Assembly (NCBI GenBank): GCA_964439745.1
Contig: CAYTQK010000115.1
Location: 1 to 9,683, forward strand
Length of the DNA stretch: 9,683 nucleotides
Origin: CAYTQK01 sp964439745
Lineage (GTDB): Bacteria > Desulfobacterota > Desulfobacteria > Desulfobacterales > Desulfosudaceae
Direction: 5' to 3'
In this document: in pieces, positions 1 to 6,698 of the stretch
How positions within the stretch are numbered: position 1 is the stretch's first letter
How the letters are laid out: each line of letters opens with the position of its first letter
Notes under the pieces: generated by a model
The model's database searches: none
What the model was told of the DNA's origin: nothing
Seen by the model: the letters and a program-made list of their open reading frames with translations, nothing else
Made by a program: the position numbers and the translations under genes

Positions 1-255
1 ATGGGTGGTACCTAGGCCGGGACGGTTGCCGGTGAATTTGCCAAACCCGTTTTCCACCGGCGGGGAGGCGATGCCGATTGGAATTTCCCCCGGGCCGGTC
101 ACCGACCGCTCGGCAAACTGTCCGGCAGGGTAGTCGAACCGCTCCTCGTCTTCCGGATTGACGAACACAAAGGTAAACGTCTTTAAGGTGCGGTCCTCGG
201 TTTCATTTTTTATATCGTCAATGCGAACCGGATAGGGCAAATAGGGATTGTTCAT
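1..255 (-). CDS. flxA: FAD/NAD(P)-binding oxidoreductase, FlxA-like (N-terminal 85 residues only)
   Basis: The frame from ATG at 255 is open to the left edge (85 codons). It shows YLPYPVRIDDIKNET at the N-terminus, a beta-barrel flavin-domain pattern with YPAGQFAERSV near residues 49-59, and GIASPP near 68-73, as in AsrB, sulfhydrogenase gamma and FlxA proteins, which are usually about 270-290 residues. The start overlaps the flxB stop by 4 bases and has a strong ribosome site (AGGAG, 7 nt spacing) within flxB. The NAD(P)-binding half and any C-terminal cysteine cluster are outside the window, so cofactor preference is not visible. In an Flx complex this subunit exchanges hydride with NAD(P)H and supplies or accepts the electrons handled by HdrA. 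Confidence 0.88.
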   Translation of the reverse strand, partial: MNNPYLPYPVRIDDIKNETEDRTLKTFTFVFVNPEDEERFDYPAGQFAERSVTGPGEIPIGIASPPVENGFGKFTGNRPGLGTTH

Positions 256-1331
256 GTTGTCTCTCCTGCCTGTGCACTCTGCGGGGCGGGCTGGTAGTTG
301 TTCATTCGTTCGCAGACCGCGCGGATGTCGATATTGACCGGACATTGCCGGACACAACGGCCGCAGCCGGTGCACATGATGCCTTTTTCATATTTATCCA
401 CGAAGTATTTGAGTTTGTGCATGAACCGCTGCCGGACCCGCTGGACTTTTTCACCGCGGGGATTGTGGCCGGTGGTGTGCTTGGTGAACAGGGGATACAT
501 GCAGCTGTCCCAGTTGCGCAGACGCACCCCGTTTTTGCCGTAGTTTTCGTCCTGGATGTCGAAACACCAGCAGGTGGGACAGAGATAGGTGCAGGTGCCG
601 CAGTTGATGCAGGCAAAGGCGATCTCCTCCCAGAAAGGGGCTTCGTACAATTCCAGCAGGTCCTTTTCGGCCAGCTGATCCGTGGAGACGGCGGAGGTGA
701 TTTTCTCCTCGGCCGCTTTTTTCCCGGCGGAAAATTCCTCAGCGTCTCCGGCTTCCGACCCCCAGCCGGCGGCGTCAACAAAACGCTGGCCTTTTTCCGT
801 CAACACCTTGGCCAGCAGGGTTTCCCCCCGGTCCACCAGGAGCACATCCAGTCCTTCTTCATGGTAGGGGCCGCCGCCGGTGGAGGTGCAGAAGCAGGTG
901 GGCAGCGGCGCGTCACAGGCCAGGCCGATGAAAACGGCGGCTTCATATTTTTTCAGCCAGTAAGGATCCTGGTATTCGGGGGTGTCGAAGTTCAATTTCA
1001 CCAGCGTCATGGCCCGGGCGTCACAGGGACGGATGCCCACCACCGCCGTGGGCGGATAATCCATGTCCGGCTCCTTCATCCGGTTGCAGTCCGGATTCCG
1101 GGGATCGGTGGAAAATTGCAGCATGACTTCGGTCTGGGGAAAGGCGACGAATTTCGGTGATCGGCGGGTGTTGACCATATCCAGGACCGGTGCCTGACCG
1201 GTTTCCAGCTGCTGAAATTCGAAACTGCCGTCTTTTTGCTGCTGCGGGGCGATGACACGGTAGGCGGCCGATATCTGTTCAAAACTATCCCGCCAGCGCG
1301 CCTTGTCGATTTTTATTACCTTGTCAGCCAT
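252..1331 (-). CDS. flxB: AsrA/HydB-like 4Fe-4S dicluster subunit (FlxB-like)
   Basis: A 359-residue soluble iron-sulfur protein of the family holding anaerobic sulfite reductase subunit A, sulfhydrogenase beta subunit and FlxB. Visible family marks are GIRPCDARA (99-107), the ACDAPLPTCFC stretch and following glycines (138-154), and two C-terminal ferredoxin motifs: C241-x2-C244-x2-C247-x3-C251 with extra C254 and C256, and C320-x2-C323-x2-C326-x3-C330-P. Residues 190-225 are a charged, low-conservation linker. Start ATG at 1331 lies 14 nt after flxC; its ribosome site is weak, so coupling to flxC translation is likely. Stop TGA at 252-254 overlaps the flxA start as ATGA. In this family the partner is the FAD/NAD(P) subunit encoded next, so FlxB probably relays electrons between FlxA and the rest of the complex. 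Confidence 0.92.
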   Translation of the reverse strand: MADKVIKIDKARWRDSFEQISAAYRVIAPQQQKDGSFEFQQLETGQAPVLDMVNTRRSPKFVAFPQTEVMLQFSTDPRNPDCNRMKEPDMDYPPTAVVGIRPCDARAMTLVKLNFDTPEYQDPYWLKKYEAAVFIGLACDAPLPTCFCTSTGGGPYHEEGLDVLLVDRGETLLAKVLTEKGQRFVDAAGWGSEAGDAEEFSAGKKAAEEKITSAVSTDQLAEKDLLELYEAPFWEEIAFACINCGTCTYLCPTCWCFDIQDENYGKNGVRLRNWDSCMYPLFTKHTTGHNPRGEKVQRVRQRFMHKLKYFVDKYEKGIMCTGCGRCVRQCPVNIDIRAVCERMNNYQPAPQSAQAGETT

Positions 1332-1345
1332 ATCGAATCTATCCG

Positions 1346-2299
1346 TTATTTGAAAATGAGTTCCGGGTCGTTTGGCGAATAGGTATCCAGGGCCGGCCGT
1401 TTTTCGGTGGAAAGTCCGGTTTCCCAGTCAAACAGTTCCCGGCAGTCCTTTTCCAGTTTTTTGGTCAGAATACGGACATTGATACCCATGGGGCAGGCCC
1501 GCACGCAGGCACCGCAGTCCACGCAGCGGCCGGCGCAATGATAGGCCCGCAGAAAATGAAATGTGCGCACGTCGGTTTCGTCCTGGCCCTTGCCGACCCA
1601 TTGGGGACCGGATTCATCGACAAAACAGGTCGGGCAGTAACACAGGGGGCAGGCGTTGCGGCAGGCATAGCAGCGAATGCAATCGGCGTAAAGATCTTCA
1701 AAATACTGCCAGCGGTCGGCAGCGGACATCTCTTCCACCGCGTCGACCATGTCATACCGATCTTCCCCGGCCTGTTCTTCGACCAGATCCCCGGCCAGTT
1801 CATCATAAATGACCGGGTTGCGGTGAACGCAGACCGCGCAGCAGTCATCCATCACGGCTGCTTTTTCCAGTTGCTTTTCGCCGGCCGCGCCGTTCACGAT
1901 GACCTGGCCGTCGGTTACTTCCACGGCGGAGATATCGCCTTCGTAGGCCGCCGCCACTTTTCGTTTGTCGATCAGGCCCGTGCAGGGCACGCCGATGATG
2001 ACCAGCTGCTCGCGGGTGATCTTGTTTTCCACGATGTGATTGACAATGCTGCGGCTGTCACACCCCCGGGCGATCACCCCGATGGTTTCCTTGCGGTCGG
2101 TGAGATAGTTGGCCAGGTTCATGTGGGAACAGCTGTCGATGACCAGGTTCTCGCACTCCTCCGGCGTTCTGGCACAATACGGCAAGGATACCAGGGGCAG
2201 GCTGCCTTTGGCAAAGCCGAAGACCATGTCGACCCGTCCCTCGGCCAGCAGATCCCGGGCCAGTTGTTGTATCTGGGGTGAATACTCCTGCATTTCCAT
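1346..2299 (-). CDS. flxC: FrhB/FdhB-like dicluster ferredoxin subunit (FlxC position)
   Basis: A 317-residue iron-sulfur protein. The N-terminal half resembles the FrhB (coenzyme F420 hydrogenase/dehydrogenase beta) family: VFGFAKG near 26-32, VIARGCDSRS near 75-84, VIIGVPCTG near 100-108 and CAVCVHRNPVIYDELAGD near 154-171, the last probably binding a cluster. The C-terminal half has ferredoxin-like Cys groups: C207, C210, C213, C217 followed by C220, C222, C225, then C255, C259, C262, C265, C269. I start at ATG 2299, which overlaps the flxD stop (TAATG) with GAGG 8 nt upstream; the frame is open 38 codons further but that part lies inside flxD. Stop is TAA, 14 nt before flxB. Role: electron carrier within the Flx module. 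The flxC symbol is by operon position; whether the FrhB-like part still binds a flavin cannot be judged. Confidence 0.87.
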   Translation of the reverse strand: MEMQEYSPQIQQLARDLLAEGRVDMVFGFAKGSLPLVSLPYCARTPEECENLVIDSCSHMNLANYLTDRKETIGVIARGCDSRSIVNHIVENKITREQLVIIGVPCTGLIDKRKVAAAYEGDISAVEVTDGQVIVNGAAGEKQLEKAAVMDDCCAVCVHRNPVIYDELAGDLVEEQAGEDRYDMVDAVEEMSAADRWQYFEDLYADCIRCYACRNACPLCYCPTCFVDESGPQWVGKGQDETDVRTFHFLRAYHCAGRCVDCGACVRACPMGINVRILTKKLEKDCRELFDWETGLSTEKRPALDTYSPNDPELIFK

Positions 2300-2748
2300 T
2301 ATTGCTGCCTCGATTGTTTCAGGAACCGCCTGTTGGGTCCCAGTTTTTTCACTTCTTTCACAACGGTAGTGGCCACCTCGGCAAATTTGGTGGATTCCGC
2401 CGAGGAGATCCACGAAAAATGCAGCCGTCCCGGTTCGATTCCCATGAATTCCGCCAGGTTTTTCAGCAGGATAAATTTTCTGCGGGCGTAGTAATTACCT
2501 TCCAGGTAATGGCATTCACCGGGATGTCACCCCGAAACCCAGACGGCGTCGGCGCCTTCCCGCAGGGCTGCCAGGGCGAATTTGGGGCTCATGCGGCCGG
2601 TGCAGGGCAGCCGGACAATGCGGATGTTGGGCGGATACTGCATGCGGCTGACGCCGGCCAGGTCGGCCGCTCCGTAGCTGCACCAGTTACACAGAAAGGC
2701 GACAATGTTCGGTTCCCAGTCGGTCGGTATGTTCTGTTGTGCTTCCAT
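2299..2748 (-). CDS. flxD: MvhD-type / FlxD-like iron-sulfur subunit, selenoprotein (copy 2)
   Basis: A 149-residue MvhD-family protein, close to the usual family length, that would shuttle electrons between the FlxABC module and HdrA. TGA at 2527-2529 encodes residue 74 in the motif G-U-HPGECHY; translation continues without a break to TAA at 2299-2301. Other family marks are FLCNWCSYGAADLAG near residues 18-32, LPCTGRMSP near 47-55, and the FSWISSAESTKFAE region near 112-125. The start ATG at 2748 has only a modest ribosome site (AGGA about 9 nt upstream) and lies 75 nt after hdrA copy 2. Its stop overlaps the next start by one base (TAATG), suggesting translational coupling with flxC. Unlike copy 1 it has no C-terminal extension. 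Family assignment is firm; the FlxD name rests on gene order. Confidence 0.93.
2494..2529 (-). promoter_or_regulatory. UGA-Sec codon with candidate bacterial SECIS hairpin in flxD
   Basis: TGA at 2527-2529 is followed after 16 nt by a perfect 7-bp stem, AUUACCU/AGGUAAU, at 2494-2510 with tri-loop GGA. G at the loop's first base and a loop distance of 23 nt fit bacterial SECIS rules. This is the most convincing of the four hairpins, and its placement is identical to the one in mvhD copy 1. Confidence 0.83.
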
Positions 2749-2783
2749 GTCGGTGTCGTCCTGTTGGTAAATTGGTTATGGTG

Positions 2784-2812
2784 CCACCGGCTGTTTTACT
2801 CCGGGCCGGTGG
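2784..2812 (-). repeat. Perfect 8-bp inverted repeat between hdrA copy 2 and flxD
   Basis: In the 75-nt gap the minus strand carries CCACCGGC, a 13-nt loop, and GCCGGTGG. The arms match perfectly and are GC-rich, so a stable hairpin is likely in the transcript about 11 nt after the hdrA stop. No U-run follows, so it does not look like an intrinsic terminator; a role in mRNA processing, or in protecting the upstream 3' end, is possible but unproven. Confidence 0.6.
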
Positions 2813-2823
2813 GCCGTTGCCGG

Positions 2824-5800
2824 TTATCCCGCCTTTTCCAGGGCGAAAATCTGCGCGAAAATCTGGTCGTTACCGAATCCTTCCAGGGTAATGGCACCGG
2901 ATCGACAGGAGGCGGCGCATAATCCGCAGCCCTTGCAGAGCACCGGGTTGATTTCCGCCTTGCCGGGAAAAAAGCGTTCCTGCTCGTCCCGGAAAAAGGG
3001 GGCCGAGTAAGGGCAGACCGAGACGCAGACCCCGCAGGTGCTGCACACTGCGGGATTGACCCGGGCCACCGTGCCGCTGGCATAGGCCACCTTCTGGGAC
3101 AGCAGGGTGACCGCCCGGGAAGCCGCCGCTTTGCCCTGGGCGATGGCCTCTTCCACGGGTTTGGGATAATGCGCCATGCCGCAGAGATAGACGCCGTCCG
3201 AGGCGAAATCCGACGGTCCCAGCTTGGCGTGTTTTTCGGCGAACATGCCGTCGTCGTTGACCGATAGCTTGTATTGATGCGCCAGGTCGGTGTTGTCGCT
3301 GGGAATGATGGCCGTGGCCAGGGTCAGCAGGTCGGCGGACAAGGTGACCGGCCGCTCCAGAACATGGTCGGTGACGGTAACCTGTAATTGGCCGTTTTCC
3401 AGCGATACCCGGGGCTTGTCTTCCAGGTGATAGCGGATGAAAATAACACCCGCCTGGCGCGCTTCCCTGTACAGGTATTCCTTTTCGCCGTAAGTGCGGA
3501 TGTCCCGGTAAAGGATGTAGACATCCATGTCGGGCTTGCGCTTTTTCAACTCCAGGGCATTGTCAATGGAATGGGTGCAGCAGACCCGGCTGCAGTACGG
3601 CCGCTCCGGTTCCCGCGAACCGACGCATTGGATGAAAACAGCGGTATTTATTTTTGCCAGGTCGGCGTCATTGTCAATAAGTTTTCGGTCCAGTTCCAGG
3701 CTGGTCAAAATGCGGTCATCCCGGCCGTATTCATATTCTTCCGGTACATAAGGCGAAGCCCCGGTGGCAACAATGGCAATGCCGTGTTCCAGCGGCGTTT
3801 TTTCTTCTCCCTCGGCGATGGTCGAGGTGAAGTTGCCGACAAACCCTTCCACTGACTCGATCCGGGTGTTGAGGTGCACCTGGATCCGGTCATTTTCCTC
3901 GATCTCCCGGATCAGGGCGGCCAGCTCCTGCTGGACGTCGCAGCCGTCGGCGGTTTTGTAAAGGTTTTTCGCCTGTCCGCCGAGGGCGTCATCCTTTTCC
4001 ACCAGGTGGGTTTCATACCCCTGATCGGCCAGGCTCCGGGCGGCGGTCATGCCGGCCACGCCGCCGCCGATGACCAGGGCGGTCTGGTGAACTGTCAGTT
4101 CGGCTTCCTCCAGGGGATGGGCCAGGGCCACCTGGGCCACGGCCATGCGGACCAGGTCTTTGGCTTTCTGGGTGGCCATGTCCGGGTTGTTCCGGTGGAC
4201 CCAGGAATCCTGGTTGCGGATGTTGGCCATCTCGAACAGGTACTTGTTCAGCCCGGCGCTGACCAGGGTCTCCTGGAAAACCCCTTCATGGGTTTTGGGC
4301 GTGCAGGAGGCCACCACCACCCGGTTGAGGCCTTTTTCCCTGATGACTTCGGCCATCAATTCCTGGGTGTCCTGGCTGCAGGTATAGAGATTATCTTCCA
4401 CGTAATCCACGTAGGGCAGGGTAGCCGCGTATTCGCTGACCGCCGGCACGTCGACAACACCGGCAATGTTACTGCCGCACTTGCAGACAAACACGCCGAT
4501 GCGTGGCCGCAGTCCGTCCACGTTGGTTTCCGGGACCGGCTCTTTTTTGATAGTGCAGGTGTGGCGGGCCTCGCCCAGGACTTCGCCCACGGCCGCGGCC
4601 GCCGCCGAAGCGTCCACCACCGACTGGGGTATGTCCCGCGGGCCCTGGAAGGCGCCGCACACAAAGACTCCCGGCCGGGAGGTGTTGACCGGAGTAAAGG
4701 CCCCGGTTTTGGCAAAATTGGCCTCGGTCAGATCGACGCCCAGCCGCTGGGCCATGGCCGCCACTTCCGGCGCCACCTCCAGGCCCACTGACAGGACCAC
4801 CATGTCAAAGTTTTCCTGGCAGATCTGGCCGTGACTGTCCACGTACCGCAGGGCCAATTCACCGGTCTCGTCGACCGTGTCGATGGTATGCACCCGGCTG
4901 TCGATAAACCGCACGCCGTGCTGGGTTTCCGCATTATTGTAATACCGCTCAAAATCCTTGCCATGGGTGCGCATGTCCATGTAAAACACGGCGCAGTCCA
5001 GGTCTTCGCCGGCATGCTCCTTGGCGATGACCGTCTGCTTGATGGCATACATGCAGCAGACCGAGGAGCAGTAGGCGTTGTCGCAGCGGTTAATATCCCG
5101 GGAACCGACGCACTGCAGCCAGGCGATTTTTTTGGGGATGCGCAGGTCGGACGGCCGCTGCACATGTCCCAGGAAGGGGCCGGAAGCGCTTAAAATCCGC
5201 TCGAATTCCAGGCTGGTCAACACGTCGGGAGACTTGTCATACCCGTAAAAATCCAGGCCGGCCGGATCAAAGGCTTTTGTACCCGGTGCCAGGACCACGG
5301 CCCCGGCGTCCAGGTCGGATTCATTGGGGGTGTCACTGTAGGCAATGGCCTCGGCCAGGCAAATCTTTTCACACAGGCCGCAGCCGATGCACAGCTCCGG
5401 ATCAATGGCATAGGACAGGGGCACCGACTGGGCGTATTGGATGTAGATGGCTCGTTTCCGGGACAGACCCTGGTTGAACTCGTCCTCTCCGGTCACCGGG
5501 CAAACCTGGCTGCACTGGCCGCAGCCGGTACACTTATCGGCATCGATAAAGCGCGGACGGGTACCCAGCTTGACCGTAAAATTGCCCGGTTCCCCGTCAA
5601 CGGCGAGGACTTCGGTGTTGCTGATGATGTTGATGTTGTTGTGCCGGCCGACCTCGACCAGTGTGGGTGAAATCACTCACATGGCACAGTCGTTGGTCGG
5701 AAAAGTTTTGTCCAGCTGGGCCATCATCCCGCCCACGGTAGGCGAACGATCCACCAGGTGAACGTAAAAACCTGAGTCGGCTATATCCAGCGCGGCCTGC

Positions 5801-5862
5801 ATGCCGGCGATGCCGGCACCAACCACCACCACGCTGCCTGTTTTTTCCGTTGTACCAGCCAT
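2824..5862 (-). CDS. hdrA: HdrA-type tandem flavo-iron-sulfur selenoprotein, copy 2
   Basis: Complete paralogue of copy 1, 1012 residues including Sec62 (TGA at 5677-5679, motif C59-A-M-U62); start ATG at 5862 with AGGA 6-9 nt upstream, stop TAA. Unit one: Rossmann GAGIAGM (15-21), PTNDCAM-U, ferredoxin insert with C111, C114, C117, C121 and C158, C161, C164, C168, then cluster motif C251...C265-x3-C269-C270. Unit two begins near residue 452 with the classical HdrA N-terminal domain (GVFVCKCGSN, C460, C462, C495, C520), a Rossmann motif GGGVAGM near 599, a motif C746...C757-x3-C761-C762, and a C-terminal ferredoxin (C940, C943, C946, C950; C976, C979, C982, C986). Unit two lacks both the CxxC/U motif and the ferredoxin insert. 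Methanogen HdrA has a single unit of about 650 residues. Located directly before flxDCBA, so this is the expected HdrA of an Flx-Hdr complex, probably the flavin-based bifurcation subunit. Confidence 0.95.
5644..5679 (-). promoter_or_regulatory. UGA-Sec codon with candidate bacterial SECIS hairpin in hdrA copy 2
   Basis: TGA at 5677-5679, a 15-nt spacer, then hairpin 5644-5661 (CUGGUC/GGCCGG, 6 bp with two G-U pairs, loop GAGGUC). It is base-for-base identical to the hairpin in hdrA copy 1, although the 15-nt spacers differ between the two copies. This supports recoding of the UGA rather than termination. Confidence 0.68.
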
Positions 5863-5890
5863 AGTGTTCCTGTGTACTTATAAGTTAGTG

Positions 5891-5917
5891 ATTATATTTT
5901 TTTCTCGCGGATGACAA
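5891..5917 (-). promoter_or_regulatory. Candidate sigma-70-type promoter upstream of hdrA copy 2
   Basis: On the minus strand the 63-nt gap between mvhD copy 1 and hdrA copy 2 contains a perfect -10 hexamer TATAAT (5891-5896) and TTGTCA (5912-5917; 5 of 6 matches to TTGACA). The 15-nt spacer is shorter than the optimal 17 and includes a run of seven A. A start near 5884 would leave a leader of about 22 nt that contains the AGGA ribosome site of hdrA copy 2. The gap is markedly AT-rich in a GC-rich region, which raises the chance of a fortuitous match. Confidence 0.45.
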
Positions 5918-5925
5918 AACTTCGT

Positions 5926-6684
5926 TTATTCGCCCGCCCGGACCAGCCGGGGATCGCAATCGTCGTAGCCGGCCACCGCGGCCAGGCCGTCCCGCTCCAG
6001 GTTCACCAGGGAGGCGGCCACCGTGGGCACGGCCAGGCCGGTCGCGGCCGCGATCTGCCGCACCTGTTGGCCTTCTTCTCTGTCCAGCGACTCCAGCACC
6101 AGGGCCTTTTCGTACTCCTCCTGCAGCGCCTGGACAAGCACCTGGTGATACCGCTCTGGCGGGATCTTCTCCCCGTACACGTTGCCGTGCTCTTCCAGTT
6201 CCCGTTCCATCCCCGTCAGCCAGCGGATGCGGGTGGTCGACAGGGTCCGCCGCATGGCCGCCAGGGGCAGCCGGTATTGGCCGGCGTCAAAGGGGCCCAG
6301 CTGCTCAATGGCCTGGCTGACCCCGGTGGCGTACTCGGCAAAGAGTTTGCCCTCGGCCGAACTGACCCACTTCAGCCACACCCGCTCCCGCTCGATCCCG
6401 GCCAGGTCCAGCAGCTCGCCCAGGGCCAGCATTCGTTTTTCCGCATGAAGATTACCATCCTGGTAATGACATTCACCCGGATGTCACCCGGCCACGAATA
6501 CCCCGTCATAGCCCTTCTCAAAGGCTTCCACGATAAAAAGCGGATCCACCCGGCCGCTGCACATGACCCGCACCGGCCGCAGGGTGGCCGGATACTGGAA
6601 CCGGGATACCCCGGCCAGGTCCGCCCCGGCGTACGCGCACCAGTTGCATAAAAATCCCACGATCTTGGGTTGACCGTTATCCAT
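5926..6684 (-). CDS. mvhD: MvhD-type hydrogenase iron-sulfur subunit, selenoprotein with long C-terminal extension (copy 1)
   Basis: Small [2Fe-2S] protein of the MvhD/FlpD family, which passes electrons between a donor module and HdrA. The ORF is split by TGA at 6484-6486 but stays in frame, giving 252 residues. Family motifs are FLCNWCAYAGADLAG near residues 12-26, MCSGRVDP, and G-U67-HPGECHY, where relatives have GCHPGDCHY. The start is ATG at 6684, preceded by a good ribosome site (AGGAG, 5 nt spacing), 14 nt after hdrA copy 1; stop is TAA. The MvhD core ends near residue 132, where copy 2 also ends. The extra 115 or so residues are helical and charged; residues about 204-245 resemble a winged helix-turn-helix (VRQIAAATGL, then VPTVAASLVNLERDGL). 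That extension's function is unknown; it may be a docking or regulatory domain. Immediate neighbour of hdrA copy 1, so probably its dedicated partner. Confidence 0.92.
6451..6486 (-). promoter_or_regulatory. UGA-Sec codon with candidate bacterial SECIS hairpin in mvhD copy 1
   Basis: TGA at 6484-6486 is followed after 16 nt by a perfect 6-bp stem at 6451-6467, AUUACC/GGUAAU, with loop AGGAU carrying G at its second base. Outer AUG/CAU pairing can add 3 bp across a small internal loop. The loop begins 22 nt after the UGA, within the bacterial SECIS range. The flxD gene has a hairpin at the same distance built on the same AUUACC/GGUAAU stem. Confidence 0.8.
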
Positions 6685-6698
6685 GACTTCTCCTTTGC

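Noticed and set aside
252..254. The flxB TGA as a fifth selenocysteine codon
   Set aside because: It lies in a non-conserved C-terminus, forms an ATGA overlap with the flxA start, and the extended frame ends after 13 codons.
2300..2413. A longer flxC start at 2413
   Set aside because: The extra 38 codons lie entirely inside the conserved end of flxD; the ATG overlapping the flxD stop is better placed and matches the family N-terminus.
5863..5925. An intrinsic terminator after mvhD copy 1
   Set aside because: The transcribed strand has an A-run rather than a U-run and no preceding GC-rich hairpin.
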